From Desulfovibrio sp. JC022 (GTDB taxonomy: Bacteria; Desulfobacterota; Desulfovibrionia; Desulfovibrionales; Desulfovibrionaceae), in contig NZ_VOPZ01000003.1 in NCBI RefSeq assembly GCF_010470665.1, positions 124,001-188,000 of the forward strand: a stretch of 64,000 bases of DNA, read 5' to 3'. The translations under genes were made by a program, and so were the position numbers. Positions 55,991 to 64,000 of this stretch are shown in pieces. The notes under the pieces were generated by a model that worked only from the letters and a program-made list of their open reading frames with translations, was not told the origin of the DNA and made no database searches. Within the stretch, counting starts at the first letter, position 1. Every line of letters starts with the position of its first letter.

Positions 55991-56716
55991 TTACATGCAG
56001 GAATAAAGAATGGAGCTGCCCGCAAAGAGAATCAGAGCAAGCAGGACCTTGCGGCTGGTCTCTTTCCTGAAATTACGGGAGCAGCGGATACCCACCCAGC
56101 CACCTAGCAAAGCAGCAGGGCAGGCAGCCAGAAAATAGGCCAGAGTTTGCGTGTTTTGCAAGCCCGCAGCCATCTGCCCGGAAAGTATGGCGAATCCGGT
56201 CAGGATAAAACAGGCCCCCAGCGTGCCCTTGGCAGCATCAGCAGTCCAGCCGGACATGGCGGTGTAAACAGCAAGTGGTGGACCGTTGAATCCAAAGGCC
56301 GAACCGAAAAATGTGGACAGGCTGCCAGCCAGCATACCCCAACGGGAATTAATACCCCCCGGTCCGCCTTTTTCAAGGAACAGGGCATAGGCCGCATAGC
56401 AGATCAAAAAGATTGCCATGAGCATTTTCAAAGTTTCGTTGGGTAGTGAACTGATCAAATATACCCCGGCTATCGTCCCGACAATTCCGCCGAGAAAGAT
56501 AAAGCGCAAATCGATCCAGCTGATATATTTCCTGAAATTCCAACCCAGTTGCAGATTCAGACTGAGCACAATTAAAGTGGAACTGGGGACCGCCACGCTC
56601 ATGGGAATAAACGGAACCACAATAGGCATGGCAACCATGGCCGCGCCAAGGCCCGCAATATGATTGACCACCCCGGCAATAAACCAAGCCCCTACGTATA
56701 TAAATAAGTCTTCCAA
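55991..56716 (-). CDS. TauE/SafE-family membrane permease, possible sulfite/sulfonate transporter
   Basis: About 241 residues with seven or eight membrane segments and two related halves (GLGAAMVAMPIVVPFIP near the start, FGSAFGFNGPPLAVYTAMSG in the second half), the TauE/SafE pattern. I choose TTG 56716: it has GGAGG 5 nt upstream, and that box is the end of a dispersed repeat. Family members export sulfite or sulfoacetate or move other organosulfur compounds. Beside islA, sulfite export or relief is plausible, but the substrate is unproven. It is co-transcribed with the PAS regulator. Confidence 0.82.
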   Translation of the reverse strand: MEDLFIYVGAWFIAGVVNHIAGLGAAMVAMPIVVPFIPMSVAVPSSTLIVLSLNLQLGWNFRKYISWIDLRFIFLGGIVGTIAGVYLISSLPNETLKMLMAIFLICYAAYALFLEKGGPGGINSRWGMLAGSLSTFFGSAFGFNGPPLAVYTAMSGWTADAAKGTLGACFILTGFAILSGQMAAGLQNTQTLAYFLAACPAALLGGWVGIRCSRNFRKETSRKVLLALILFAGSSILYSCM

Positions 56717-56720
56717 GAAT

Positions 56721-56807
56721 GCCTCCGGCGGCCCTTCGGGGACCAAAGAAACTTTTTGGAAAAAGTTTCTCTGGACTCTTCCAAAACTCTTATTTGGGCT
56801 TCGCCGC
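56721..56807 (-). repeat. Dispersed intergenic hairpin repeat, subtype B, copy 3
   Basis: Read on the - strand: GGCGAAGCCCAAATAAGAGTT, then GAAGAGT. The stem is CCAAAGAAACTTTTT (56743) with AAAAAGTTTCTCTGG (56760), and it ends GCCGCCGGAGGC. Its last bases supply the Shine-Dalgarno sequence of the TauE-like gene. Confidence 0.85.
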
Positions 56808-56838
56808 TTTGTATGGTTAATTGTATGTGGTTTCTATT

Positions 56839-56854
56839 AGCAATTTTTCTGCCA
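56839..56854 (-). promoter_or_regulatory. Sigma-54 promoter of the TauE-like/PAS-regulator operon
   Basis: On the - strand CTGGCAGAAAAATTGCTA has GG (opposite 56852-56853) and GC (opposite 56840-56841) 12 bp apart. The -12 box TTGC is perfect. Transcription should start near 56828, about 110 bp before the TauE-like start. Confidence 0.68.
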
Positions 56855-56865
56855 GCATTTTTGAT

Positions 56866-56881
56866 TGGCATCATGCTTGCT
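56866..56881 (+). promoter_or_regulatory. Sigma-54 promoter of the amidohydrolase-like gene
   Basis: TTGGCATCATGCTTGCTC has GG at 56867-56868 and GC at 56879-56880, with near-consensus TGGCA and TTGC. Its -24 box lies 14 bp from that of the opposing promoter. Confidence 0.78.
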
Positions 56882-56930
56882 CAAAGGCGGTTACATAATT
56901 TCGCACTAATACTTTTTAAGGAGTAACCAA

Positions 56931-57767
56931 ATGAACGTTATCGATTTCAGATTCAGACCCAATACCCCCGAAGTAATCAACGGCATTGCCAACAGCGCAA
57001 TGTTCAAGGATCTCTGTGAAGCAATTGAATTCCACAAGCAGAAGCCTGAGCCGTTTGAAGACATCATCAAGGGCCTCGACGAAAACAATGTGGTCAAAGC
57101 TGTAATCACCGGTCGTGACTGCGAAACCACCTACGCTTCCATGGCTAACGGCAACGGTGCGCTGCTTGATTTTTGTCAAAAATGCCCCGAAAAATTCATC
57201 GGTTACTGGGGCATCGACCCGCATAAAGGCATGGACGCAATCCGTGATCTCCAGAAAGCGGTAACTGAAAATGATTCCATCCGCGGTGCTGCTGTTGACC
57301 CGTATCTCGCCAAGATTTACCCCAACGACGCCAAGTACTACCCGGTTTACTCCAAGTGCTGCGAGCTCGAGATTCCCATCATTTTCACCACCGGAACCGC
57401 AAGCTTTGTTCCCGGCGCGGTCATCGACCACGTTGCGCCTCGCTACATCGATTTCGTTGCCCGCGACTTCCCGGAACTGAAGATCATCATAAGCCATGGC
57501 GGCTACCCCTGGGTCAACGAAGCAATCATTGTAACTCAGCGCAATAAAAACGTTTTCATGGAAATTTCCGAATACGAACTCTGGCCTCAGGCTGAAGCTT
57601 ACGTGCAGGCAGCCAACACCATCATCGGTGACAAGCTTATGTTCGCTTCCGCACACCCTTTCATCGACTACCGTGAGCAGCTTGAAAAGTACGCCAACCT
57701 GCCCTTTGAAAAAGACGTTTACGAGAACGTCATGTACAAAAACGCAGCTAAAGTTCTCGGCCTTTAA
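56931..57767 (+). CDS. Amidohydrolase-2-like protein lacking most metal ligands
   Basis: A 278-residue TIM-barrel protein of the amidohydrolase-related (PF04909) type: KFIGYWGIDPHKGMDAIRDL, LKIIISHGGYPWVNEAI and KLMFASAHPFIDY. The usual D-x-H-x-H near the start reads DFRFR (residues 5-9). The barrel His in the I-H-T-G position reads IFTTGT, and the late catalytic Asp (G-S-D-x-P) reads ASAHP. Only His189 of the typical set is kept. Decarboxylase or hydrolase chemistry with zinc is therefore doubtful; it may bind a ligand or use other chemistry. It has a strong AGGAG site, its own sigma-54 promoter and highly biased codons. Confidence 0.75.
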   Translation: MNVIDFRFRPNTPEVINGIANSAMFKDLCEAIEFHKQKPEPFEDIIKGLDENNVVKAVITGRDCETTYASMANGNGALLDFCQKCPEKFIGYWGIDPHKGMDAIRDLQKAVTENDSIRGAAVDPYLAKIYPNDAKYYPVYSKCCELEIPIIFTTGTASFVPGAVIDHVAPRYIDFVARDFPELKIIISHGGYPWVNEAIIVTQRNKNVFMEISEYELWPQAEAYVQAANTIIGDKLMFASAHPFIDYREQLEKYANLPFEKDVYENVMYKNAAKVLGL

Positions 57768-57813
57768 GATTTTCTTTTAAGGACCTCACTACCTGCAACT
57801 GCGTGAGCAGTTA

Positions 57814-57844
57814 CCCCCGGGAAATTAATTTTCCGGGGGTTTTT
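57814..57844 (+). terminator. Terminator of the amidohydrolase-like gene
   Basis: CCCCCGGGAAATT pairs with AATTTTCCGGGGG (one G-U), followed by TTTTT. Confidence 0.88.
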
Positions 57845-57872
57845 CTTTTGATTTTAGATGTTTACAATCGGT

Positions 57873-57988
57873 GTGCAGGTTTGCAACTCGGTGCATTTCT
57901 GCAACCTCTACGCAGTATCCCTCAGTAATTCAAGTAAAAATCACCAGAAGCCATCCACAGCTTTTTATTCCTGTTGCTGTTTTGCAAC
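57873..57988. promoter_or_regulatory. Upstream activator sites of the TRAP transporter operon
   Basis: Three TGC-N6-GCA elements: GTGCAGGTTTGCAAC (57873), GTGCATTTCTGCAAC (57891) and GTTGCTGTTTTGCAAC (57973, inside a CTGTTGC/GCAACAG hairpin). The third contains GTTTTGCAAC, the exact complement of the GTTGCAAAAC core found twice before islA. They lie 180-295 bp before the -24 box. The remainder of 57845-58253 has no supported gene. Confidence 0.7.
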
Positions 57989-58166
57989 AGAGGTTTACAA
58001 AACCCGACTCTCCCGTTATCCCAATCCCACCAGATCTGGATGTGAACTTTTTCACCTTCGCCCGCAGCTATACCCTTAGACTTCGTATGTTAAGAACAGG
58101 TAACGCGCTTCCTCCGCTATTTTCCCCTATTTGATACACCTGTAAAAGAAAAGGAGCGGGCACTCA

Positions 58167-58182
58167 TGGCACAGCAATTGCT
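58167..58182 (+). promoter_or_regulatory. Sigma-54 promoter of the TRAP transporter operon
   Basis: CATGGCACAGCAATTGCTC has GG at 58168-58169 and GC at 58180-58181, 12 bp apart, with TGGCAC and TTGC both matching the consensus. Start of transcription is expected near 58193. Confidence 0.82.
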
Positions 58183-58190
58183 CAATGTGA

Positions 58191-59276
<1,086 letters not shown>

Positions 59277-59314
59277 GCCTCTTTCAGACTATTTCAAAAA
59301 AAGGGTAGATTATC

Positions 59315-61207
59315 ATGGCAACCAATATGGCTCCCACTGCGGTGGGAGCCCCTTCACAGGAAAAAACCCGCCGCGGGTTTCTACAGATGCTTAATGATGA
59401 CTTTGAAAAGCCGTTCCTTTTCATCGGGCTGCTTTCCATCATCCTCATCATTACCTTCCAGACCTTTTACCGTTACATCGTAACCAATCTGGTTGAAGAC
59501 GCCGGCTCCGCTGTCTGGACTGAAGAGCTGGCCCGTTTCATCTTTGTCTGGATTTCTTACCTTGCCGCGCCGCTGGCAATTAAAAAACGCGAAAACATCC
59601 GTGTGGACATTGTTTTCGACCGTCTGTCCCAGAAATGGCAGCACATTTTCTGGATGGTCAACAACCTCTGTTTTCTCGTTCTGGGTGTTGTTGTAGCCGT
59701 CATGGGTATGGATATGATCAGCATGCAGATGCGTTCCCCGCAGATCGCACCAGCACTTCAGATTCCGTACTACATTCCTTACATGATTCTGCCCATCGGC
59801 TTCAGCCTCATGGTGCTGCGTCTTGTTCAGGATACCTACAAGGAAATCAAAAGATCCAGCATCATGCATGGTATTGCGGCAGCTGTAATCACCGCACTCA
59901 TCTTCATCCCGGTTCTGCTGGGTATTGATTTCGGAGCCACCACCGTACTGTTCGGTTACTTCCTGCTCTTTCTGGTCATCGGCGTGCCCATCGGCATCAG
60001 CCTCGGCCTTGCATCTCTGGTAACCCTGCTCAGCTCCGGTTCCCTGCCCATCGATTATGTTGCGCAGATTTCCTTTACCTCAATCGATAGTTTCCCCATC
60101 ATGGCGATTCCCTTCTTTATTGCAGCGGGTATCTTCATGGGCTCCGGCGGACTGTCCGAAAGACTCTTAAACCTCGCAGACGAACTGCTCGGGCCTCTGC
60201 CCGGCGGTATGGCACTGGCAACCATCGCAACCTGCATGTTCTTTGCCGCCATTTCCGGTTCCGGTCCCGCGACTGTTGCGGCTATCGGTTCCCTGACCAT
60301 CCCGGCAATGATCGAGCGCGGTTACGATAAATACTTTGCCTGTGCTGTTGTTGCCGCTGCGGGTGCCATCGGGGTTATGATTCCCCCCTCCAACCCGTTT
60401 GTTATTTACGGTGTTGCGTCTCAGGCATCCATCGGTAAACTGTTTATCGCAGGTATCCTTCCCGGTGTACTGACCGGTCTTGTACTCATGGCTTTCAGCT
60501 ACTGGGTCTCCAAGAGAAATGGCTGGATGGGTGAAGAGAAGGAACGCTCCGTTAAATCCATCGCCAAGGCCTTCTGGGACGCGAAACTGGCGCTCATGGT
60601 TCCGGTCATCGTTCTCGGCGGTATCTACGGCGGTCTGATGACTCCCACTGAAGCTGCTGCAGTTGCGGCCTTTTACGGTCTCATTGTCGGTATCTTTATT
60701 TATAAGGGCCTCAACCGACACAACATTGTGGATTCCTTCATGGAAGTCTGCTCCACCTCCGCCATTGTCATCATCCTTATGGCTATGGCAACCATCTTCG
60801 GTTACATCATGACCGTTGAGCAGGTTCCCGCAAAGATCGCAGGTTTCATCCTCGGCATGACCAACAGCAAGATCGTAATCCTGCTCTTGATCAACGTGCT
60901 GCTGCTGATCATCGGTACCTTCATGGAAGCTCTGGCTGCCATCGTAATTCTGGTTCCGATCCTGCTGCCCATCGTTACCAAGGTCGGAGTTGATCCGGTC
61001 CACTTCGGTATCATCATGGTTGTTAACCTCGCCATCGGATTCGTAACGCCTCCGGTAGGGGTCAACCTCTTCGTGGCCTCCTCCGTTGCCAAGGTCAAAC
61101 TCGGCGACGTATCAAGGCAGGTCCTGCCCATCCTTGGTCTCATGATCGCCGTACTGCTCGCAGTAACCTACATTCCTGAAATCTCACTCATGCTTGTGAA
61201 TGATTAG
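59315..61207 (+). CDS. Fused TRAP transporter permease DctQM
   Basis: A 630-residue protein joining both membrane subunits. About 30-190 is the four-helix DctQ part (VWTEELARFIFVWISYLAAP, AIKKRENIRVDIVFDRL). About 200-628 is the DctM channel with GLASLVTLLSSG, FFAAISGSGPATVAAIGSL, VIMIPPSNPFVIYG-type and FVTPPVGVNLFVASS loops. It uses a sodium or proton gradient to import the ligand delivered by DctP. Fused QM forms are common in Desulfovibrio isethionate loci. Codon use is strongly biased, as in islA. A terminator follows. Confidence 0.93.
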   Translation: MATNMAPTAVGAPSQEKTRRGFLQMLNDDFEKPFLFIGLLSIILIITFQTFYRYIVTNLVEDAGSAVWTEELARFIFVWISYLAAPLAIKKRENIRVDIVFDRLSQKWQHIFWMVNNLCFLVLGVVVAVMGMDMISMQMRSPQIAPALQIPYYIPYMILPIGFSLMVLRLVQDTYKEIKRSSIMHGIAAAVITALIFIPVLLGIDFGATTVLFGYFLLFLVIGVPIGISLGLASLVTLLSSGSLPIDYVAQISFTSIDSFPIMAIPFFIAAGIFMGSGGLSERLLNLADELLGPLPGGMALATIATCMFFAAISGSGPATVAAIGSLTIPAMIERGYDKYFACAVVAAAGAIGVMIPPSNPFVIYGVASQASIGKLFIAGILPGVLTGLVLMAFSYWVSKRNGWMGEEKERSVKSIAKAFWDAKLALMVPVIVLGGIYGGLMTPTEAAAVAAFYGLIVGIFIYKGLNRHNIVDSFMEVCSTSAIVIILMAMATIFGYIMTVEQVPAKIAGFILGMTNSKIVILLLINVLLLIIGTFMEALAAIVILVPILLPIVTKVGVDPVHFGIIMVVNLAIGFVTPPVGVNLFVASSVAKVKLGDVSRQVLPILGLMIAVLLAVTYIPEISLMLVND

Positions 61208-61230
61208 TGGATAGGTTTTAAAGTTGAATT

Positions 61231-61264
61231 AAAAGCCCTGCCGGATGTTTCCGGCAGGGCTTTT
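61231..61264 (+). terminator. Terminator of the TRAP operon
   Basis: AAAAGCCCTGCCGG pairs with CCGGCAGGGCTTTT around a 6-nt loop. Confidence 0.93.
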
Positions 61265-61375
61265 GTGATTTATACGGCTCGTCTACAACATTAAACGACT
61301 ACCAATCTTGACAAAACAATCCGTTTCAGTTGTGCTGGAAGATATAACAAAACCGCAACATAAGCAGCAACAACT

Positions 61376-64000
61376 ATGCAAGACCAAATACATATCCAAA
61401 AAATTAAAGAGGCATTAGAAAAAAGACATGCCTCAGTCATGATCGGTTCCGGGTTTAGTAGAAATGCAATCAATGGCGATAAGATGCCCACATGGGGAGA
61501 ACTTGTTGAAAACCTCATTGATGGACTGTATCCTGAGAAAGAGCAGGATGAAGCATATAAAAGAGCCTGTGCTGTAAGCGGCATCCTCCGAATTGCAGAA
61601 GAATACGAAGCCGCACACGGGAGAACAGCACTTGAAAATATTATTAAAAAATCTGTCCCAGATGACATCGTACACCCATCTGATGCACATGAACGACTAC
61701 TCTCTCTTTCTTGGAATGAAGTGTTCACCACAAATTACGACACTCTTCTCGAACGCACTGCTGCACAACTCTACAAGAACAATTACGAAATAGTTTCCTG
61801 CATAGAAGACATACCTCGCTCCAGACGTGAACTCTGCCAAAGAATAATAAAGCTGCATGGAACTTTCCCATCTATCCGGCCTTTTGTCATTACAGAAGAA
61901 GACTACAGAACTTACCCTGATAAGGGTGCTCCTTTTGTCAACTTTGTCCAGCAATCAATGCTTGAAAACATATTCTGTCTGATTGGCTTTTCCGGTGATG
62001 ATCCAAACTTTCTGGCATGGACAGGCTGGGTAAGAGATCGTCTCCAAAAACATGCTCCCAAACTATATTTCATCCATGACCGTCCACTATCCCAAGCCCA
62101 AAAGACTCTTTTTCAACAAAGAAATATTACTCCTGTAAATATCGACTATGAGGAGGAATACAGAAAGGATAACTATATCAGATTCATATCCGAACTGGAA
62201 AGATCGCTAGAAAAGCAACCTAAAAAATGGCCCTTCCAAAGACCTTCGTCCAATACCCACCCTGTTAACATTAACGGCCTTAAAAAACATCTAACTTTAT
62301 GGATATCAAATCGAAAAAACTACCCCGGATGGATAGTAGCTCCAGCCAGAAACAGGGGGCCCTTATTACACCTAACCAACGAATGGATTCTCTTTATATG
62401 TGGGCAAATAAAAGACAACGAAAACCCTAACCCAATTTTAATTGCTGCGTTTTCCGAATTGTGCTGGAACCTAGATATCTCACTAACGCCTTTTGACGAC
62501 AAACTTGCTTCCACAGCCAAGACAATTTTGGAAAACACAATTCTCGAGGACTACGCCCCAGAACATCTTGGTGAATTTGAGCCAATTATCGGCCACAAAC
62601 AAATAACTAAATATCTTCACTCTGCCCTCACACAAATAAAGCTTAGCCTACTCCAGTACTACAGAGAAGAATCTGATGAAAAATTCGAAGGACTACTTCA
62701 AGATGTTACCGCACTATCCCTACCGCGTGATGACCGGGCATTCACAAAACATCAGGAAATCCTTTACCACCTTCAATTATTAAACCTTAGTGAAGCACGA
62801 TCCATATGCATGGATTGGAATACGGATCGAGGAGACCCTTTCTGGAACATTATAAAAGCAGAACTGTTAGGAGAACTGGGCGAAATAAAAACAGCACTGA
62901 AAGCCGCCCACAAGGGGCTTAATAAGATCAGGTCAATTGGAAAAGTCGTTGACACCCAACCAGCAAACCTATCCCGTGAAGCATGGGCAACCTACCATGT
63001 GCAAAGGTTGGAAAGAATCAATAAACATTTAGAAGCAACTCAGCCAAGCCAGTCAGCAAACACCTCGCGTAAAGAACAGTGGTCCGAACGACTGGAAGAG
63101 TTGAAAGTTATATACAGCCCAGACGATGAACTGAATATTTTAGAATCACAAATTTCAGAGAGAATGAGACTTTATCCTGACCACGAAGTCTCAAGACATC
63201 ATTTTGACCTGTTTGATGAACGGCAGTCTAACACACTTTCGTCATATCGTTTGTGGGGTGACTTACGCCCCGCAGTGCAATATGTCAGACTCGCCGAAAA
63301 AGTATCCTGTACACCTGCCATACGAATATCTTGGATCAATTCAACCCAGACCGCTTCTACTTTACTGACTGTTGCTAAGTCTTTACAGCGCAATGGTTTC
63401 ATACATAGGCACACAGGGCTTTGCATCCGAGTAGGTACAAGTGAAGTGCTCAAACCTGAAAGTCCATATTTCTCCAGATACTCTGTTGCCCTTATTCCCG
63501 AAAATTATGCAGATAGAATTTTTACGTCTATATCTAAATTCATGACAGAAATTTTGGAGTCAGACACGAATGACTGTAAAATCATACACAACACTCAAAG
63601 ATTTGAATTTAGTCTTGAGCTTCTGTCTAGAGTTGCCTTACGGATCACAACAGGTCTTTATGGAGACGCAGCCAATCTGTTAAAAAAATTATGGAAAAAT
63701 GAAAACATAAAAAATAATTGGCAAATATATTCTACATTTAGCCGCTTCGCTGAACGAGTCTTGGAGATAATCCCGGATGAAGAGATAGATGAAATTGTAA
63801 TAGAACAACTTAGTTCCAATATGGAAGATATTCCAACAGGAGATTTCGCCACGAGGTACCCAGAAGTAACTTATGTCGTTCCATCAACCTACACCCCCAA
63901 TCGAGATAGAGAAGAATGGTCAAGTCTCTTTTCAAAGTTATGCAATGAATTTGATGCTGAGGACCAGCACATCAACATGATAATCCTGTATAGGATCCAG
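61376..64000 (+). CDS. SIR2-domain protein, probable anti-phage NADase (3' end outside window)
   Basis: An uninterrupted frame of 875 codons from ATG 61376 to the window edge, with no stop. The N-terminal about 270 residues are a SIR2-like domain. SVMIGSGFSRNA (Gly24-Ser28) binds NAD. VFTTNYDTLLER puts Asn120 and IIKLHGTF puts His161 where, as I recall, the ThsA NADase has its catalytic Asn112 and His152. LIGFSGDDPNF (204-212) closes the pocket. The rest (270-875) is helical and unrecognised, probably the phage-sensing part. Such proteins deplete NAD on infection. The gene is AT-rich, weakly biased and has no clear ribosome site (GCAGCAACAACT before ATG), unlike its neighbours, so it is likely acquired. 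Confidence 0.82.
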   Translation, partial: MQDQIHIQKIKEALEKRHASVMIGSGFSRNAINGDKMPTWGELVENLIDGLYPEKEQDEAYKRACAVSGILRIAEEYEAAHGRTALENIIKKSVPDDIVHPSDAHERLLSLSWNEVFTTNYDTLLERTAAQLYKNNYEIVSCIEDIPRSRRELCQRIIKLHGTFPSIRPFVITEEDYRTYPDKGAPFVNFVQQSMLENIFCLIGFSGDDPNFLAWTGWVRDRLQKHAPKLYFIHDRPLSQAQKTLFQQRNITPVNIDYEEEYRKDNYIRFISELERSLEKQPKKWPFQRPSSNTHPVNINGLKKHLTLWISNRKNYPGWIVAPARNRGPLLHLTNEWILFICGQIKDNENPNPILIAAFSELCWNLDISLTPFDDKLASTAKTILENTILEDYAPEHLGEFEPIIGHKQITKYLHSALTQIKLSLLQYYREESDEKFEGLLQDVTALSLPRDDRAFTKHQEILYHLQLLNLSEARSICMDWNTDRGDPFWNIIKAELLGELGEIKTALKAAHKGLNKIRSIGKVVDTQPANLSREAWATYHVQRLERINKHLEATQPSQSANTSRKEQWSERLEELKVIYSPDDELNILESQISERMRLYPDHEVSRHHFDLFDERQSNTLSSYRLWGDLRPAVQYVRLAEKVSCTPAIRISWINSTQTASTLLTVAKSLQRNGFIHRHTGLCIRVGTSEVLKPESPYFSRYSVALIPENYADRIFTSISKFMTEILESDTNDCKIIHNTQRFEFSLELLSRVALRITTGLYGDAANLLKKLWKNENIKNNWQIYSTFSRFAERVLEIIPDEEIDEIVIEQLSSNMEDIPTGDFATRYPEVTYVVPSTYTPNRDREEWSSLFSKLCNEFDAEDQHINMIILYRIQ

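Noticed and set aside
60167-61003. 278-codon open frame opposite dctQM
   Set aside because: Antisense of a transmembrane protein, rich in Asp, Asn and Gly, with no motif.

Overview
The window looks like a chromosomal segment of a marine sulfate-reducing bacterium of the Desulfovibrionales (Desulfovibrio/Maridesulfovibrio type). The evidence is an isethionate sulfite-lyase locus with a fused DctQM TRAP transporter, FliM, a MucR/Ros regulator, class II fructose bisphosphatase (GlpX) and several sigma-54 activators. The assignment rests on gene content only; no rRNA or tRNA gene was seen.

1-16.7 kb is a surface-glycan biosynthesis island. On the + strand, after the end of a split transketolase, runs a tightly packed set: a short NeuB-like synthase, three radical SAM enzymes, a NeuA-like CMP-sugar transferase, a class IV PLP enzyme, a GmhA-like isomerase, a DegT aminotransferase and a methyltransferase. 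A converging - strand operon encodes a ferredoxin/FrhB/pyruvyl-transferase fusion, two methyltransferases and a TIGR04372-like glycosyltransferase. 16.7-18 kb is nearly gene-free and holds an IS3-type transposase tail. 18-20.2 kb is an FdtA/FdtB-like amino-sugar operon with a family 2 glycosyltransferase.

20.3-42.1 kb is mostly housekeeping: fliM, an M15 peptidase, a chemoreceptor, MucR, a double-receiver protein, an N-acetylmuramoyl-L-alanine amidase, glpX, a RelE-type toxin-antitoxin pair, a heptosyltransferase, a lipoprotein with a SPOR domain, rimO, a PAS histidine kinase, rdgB and glmS. Immediately after glmS lies a decayed Tn7-like element (tnsA with a stop codon, tnsB cut off), followed by a 900-residue secreted propeller-like protein with a C-terminal sorting-type tail.

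46.2-61.2 kb is an isethionate-degradation regulon: islA, islB, a TRAP transporter, a TauE/SafE permease, a degenerate amidohydrolase and two sigma-54 activators. Four -24/-12 promoters can be read directly, two of them back to back. The islA and TRAP promoters share upstream TGC-N6-GCA elements, a likely activator site. In the proposed route isethionate enters by the TRAP system, and IslA (activated by IslB) splits it to sulfite for respiration and acetaldehyde.

The right end (61.4-64 kb) is an AT-rich gene open to the window edge, encoding an N-terminal SIR2-type NADase domain of the anti-phage kind. A membrane-anchored HEPN-like protein sits at 53.6-54.2 kb. A family of about 70-90 bp intergenic hairpin repeats occurs at five places, in two stem subtypes that keep base pairing with different sequences.
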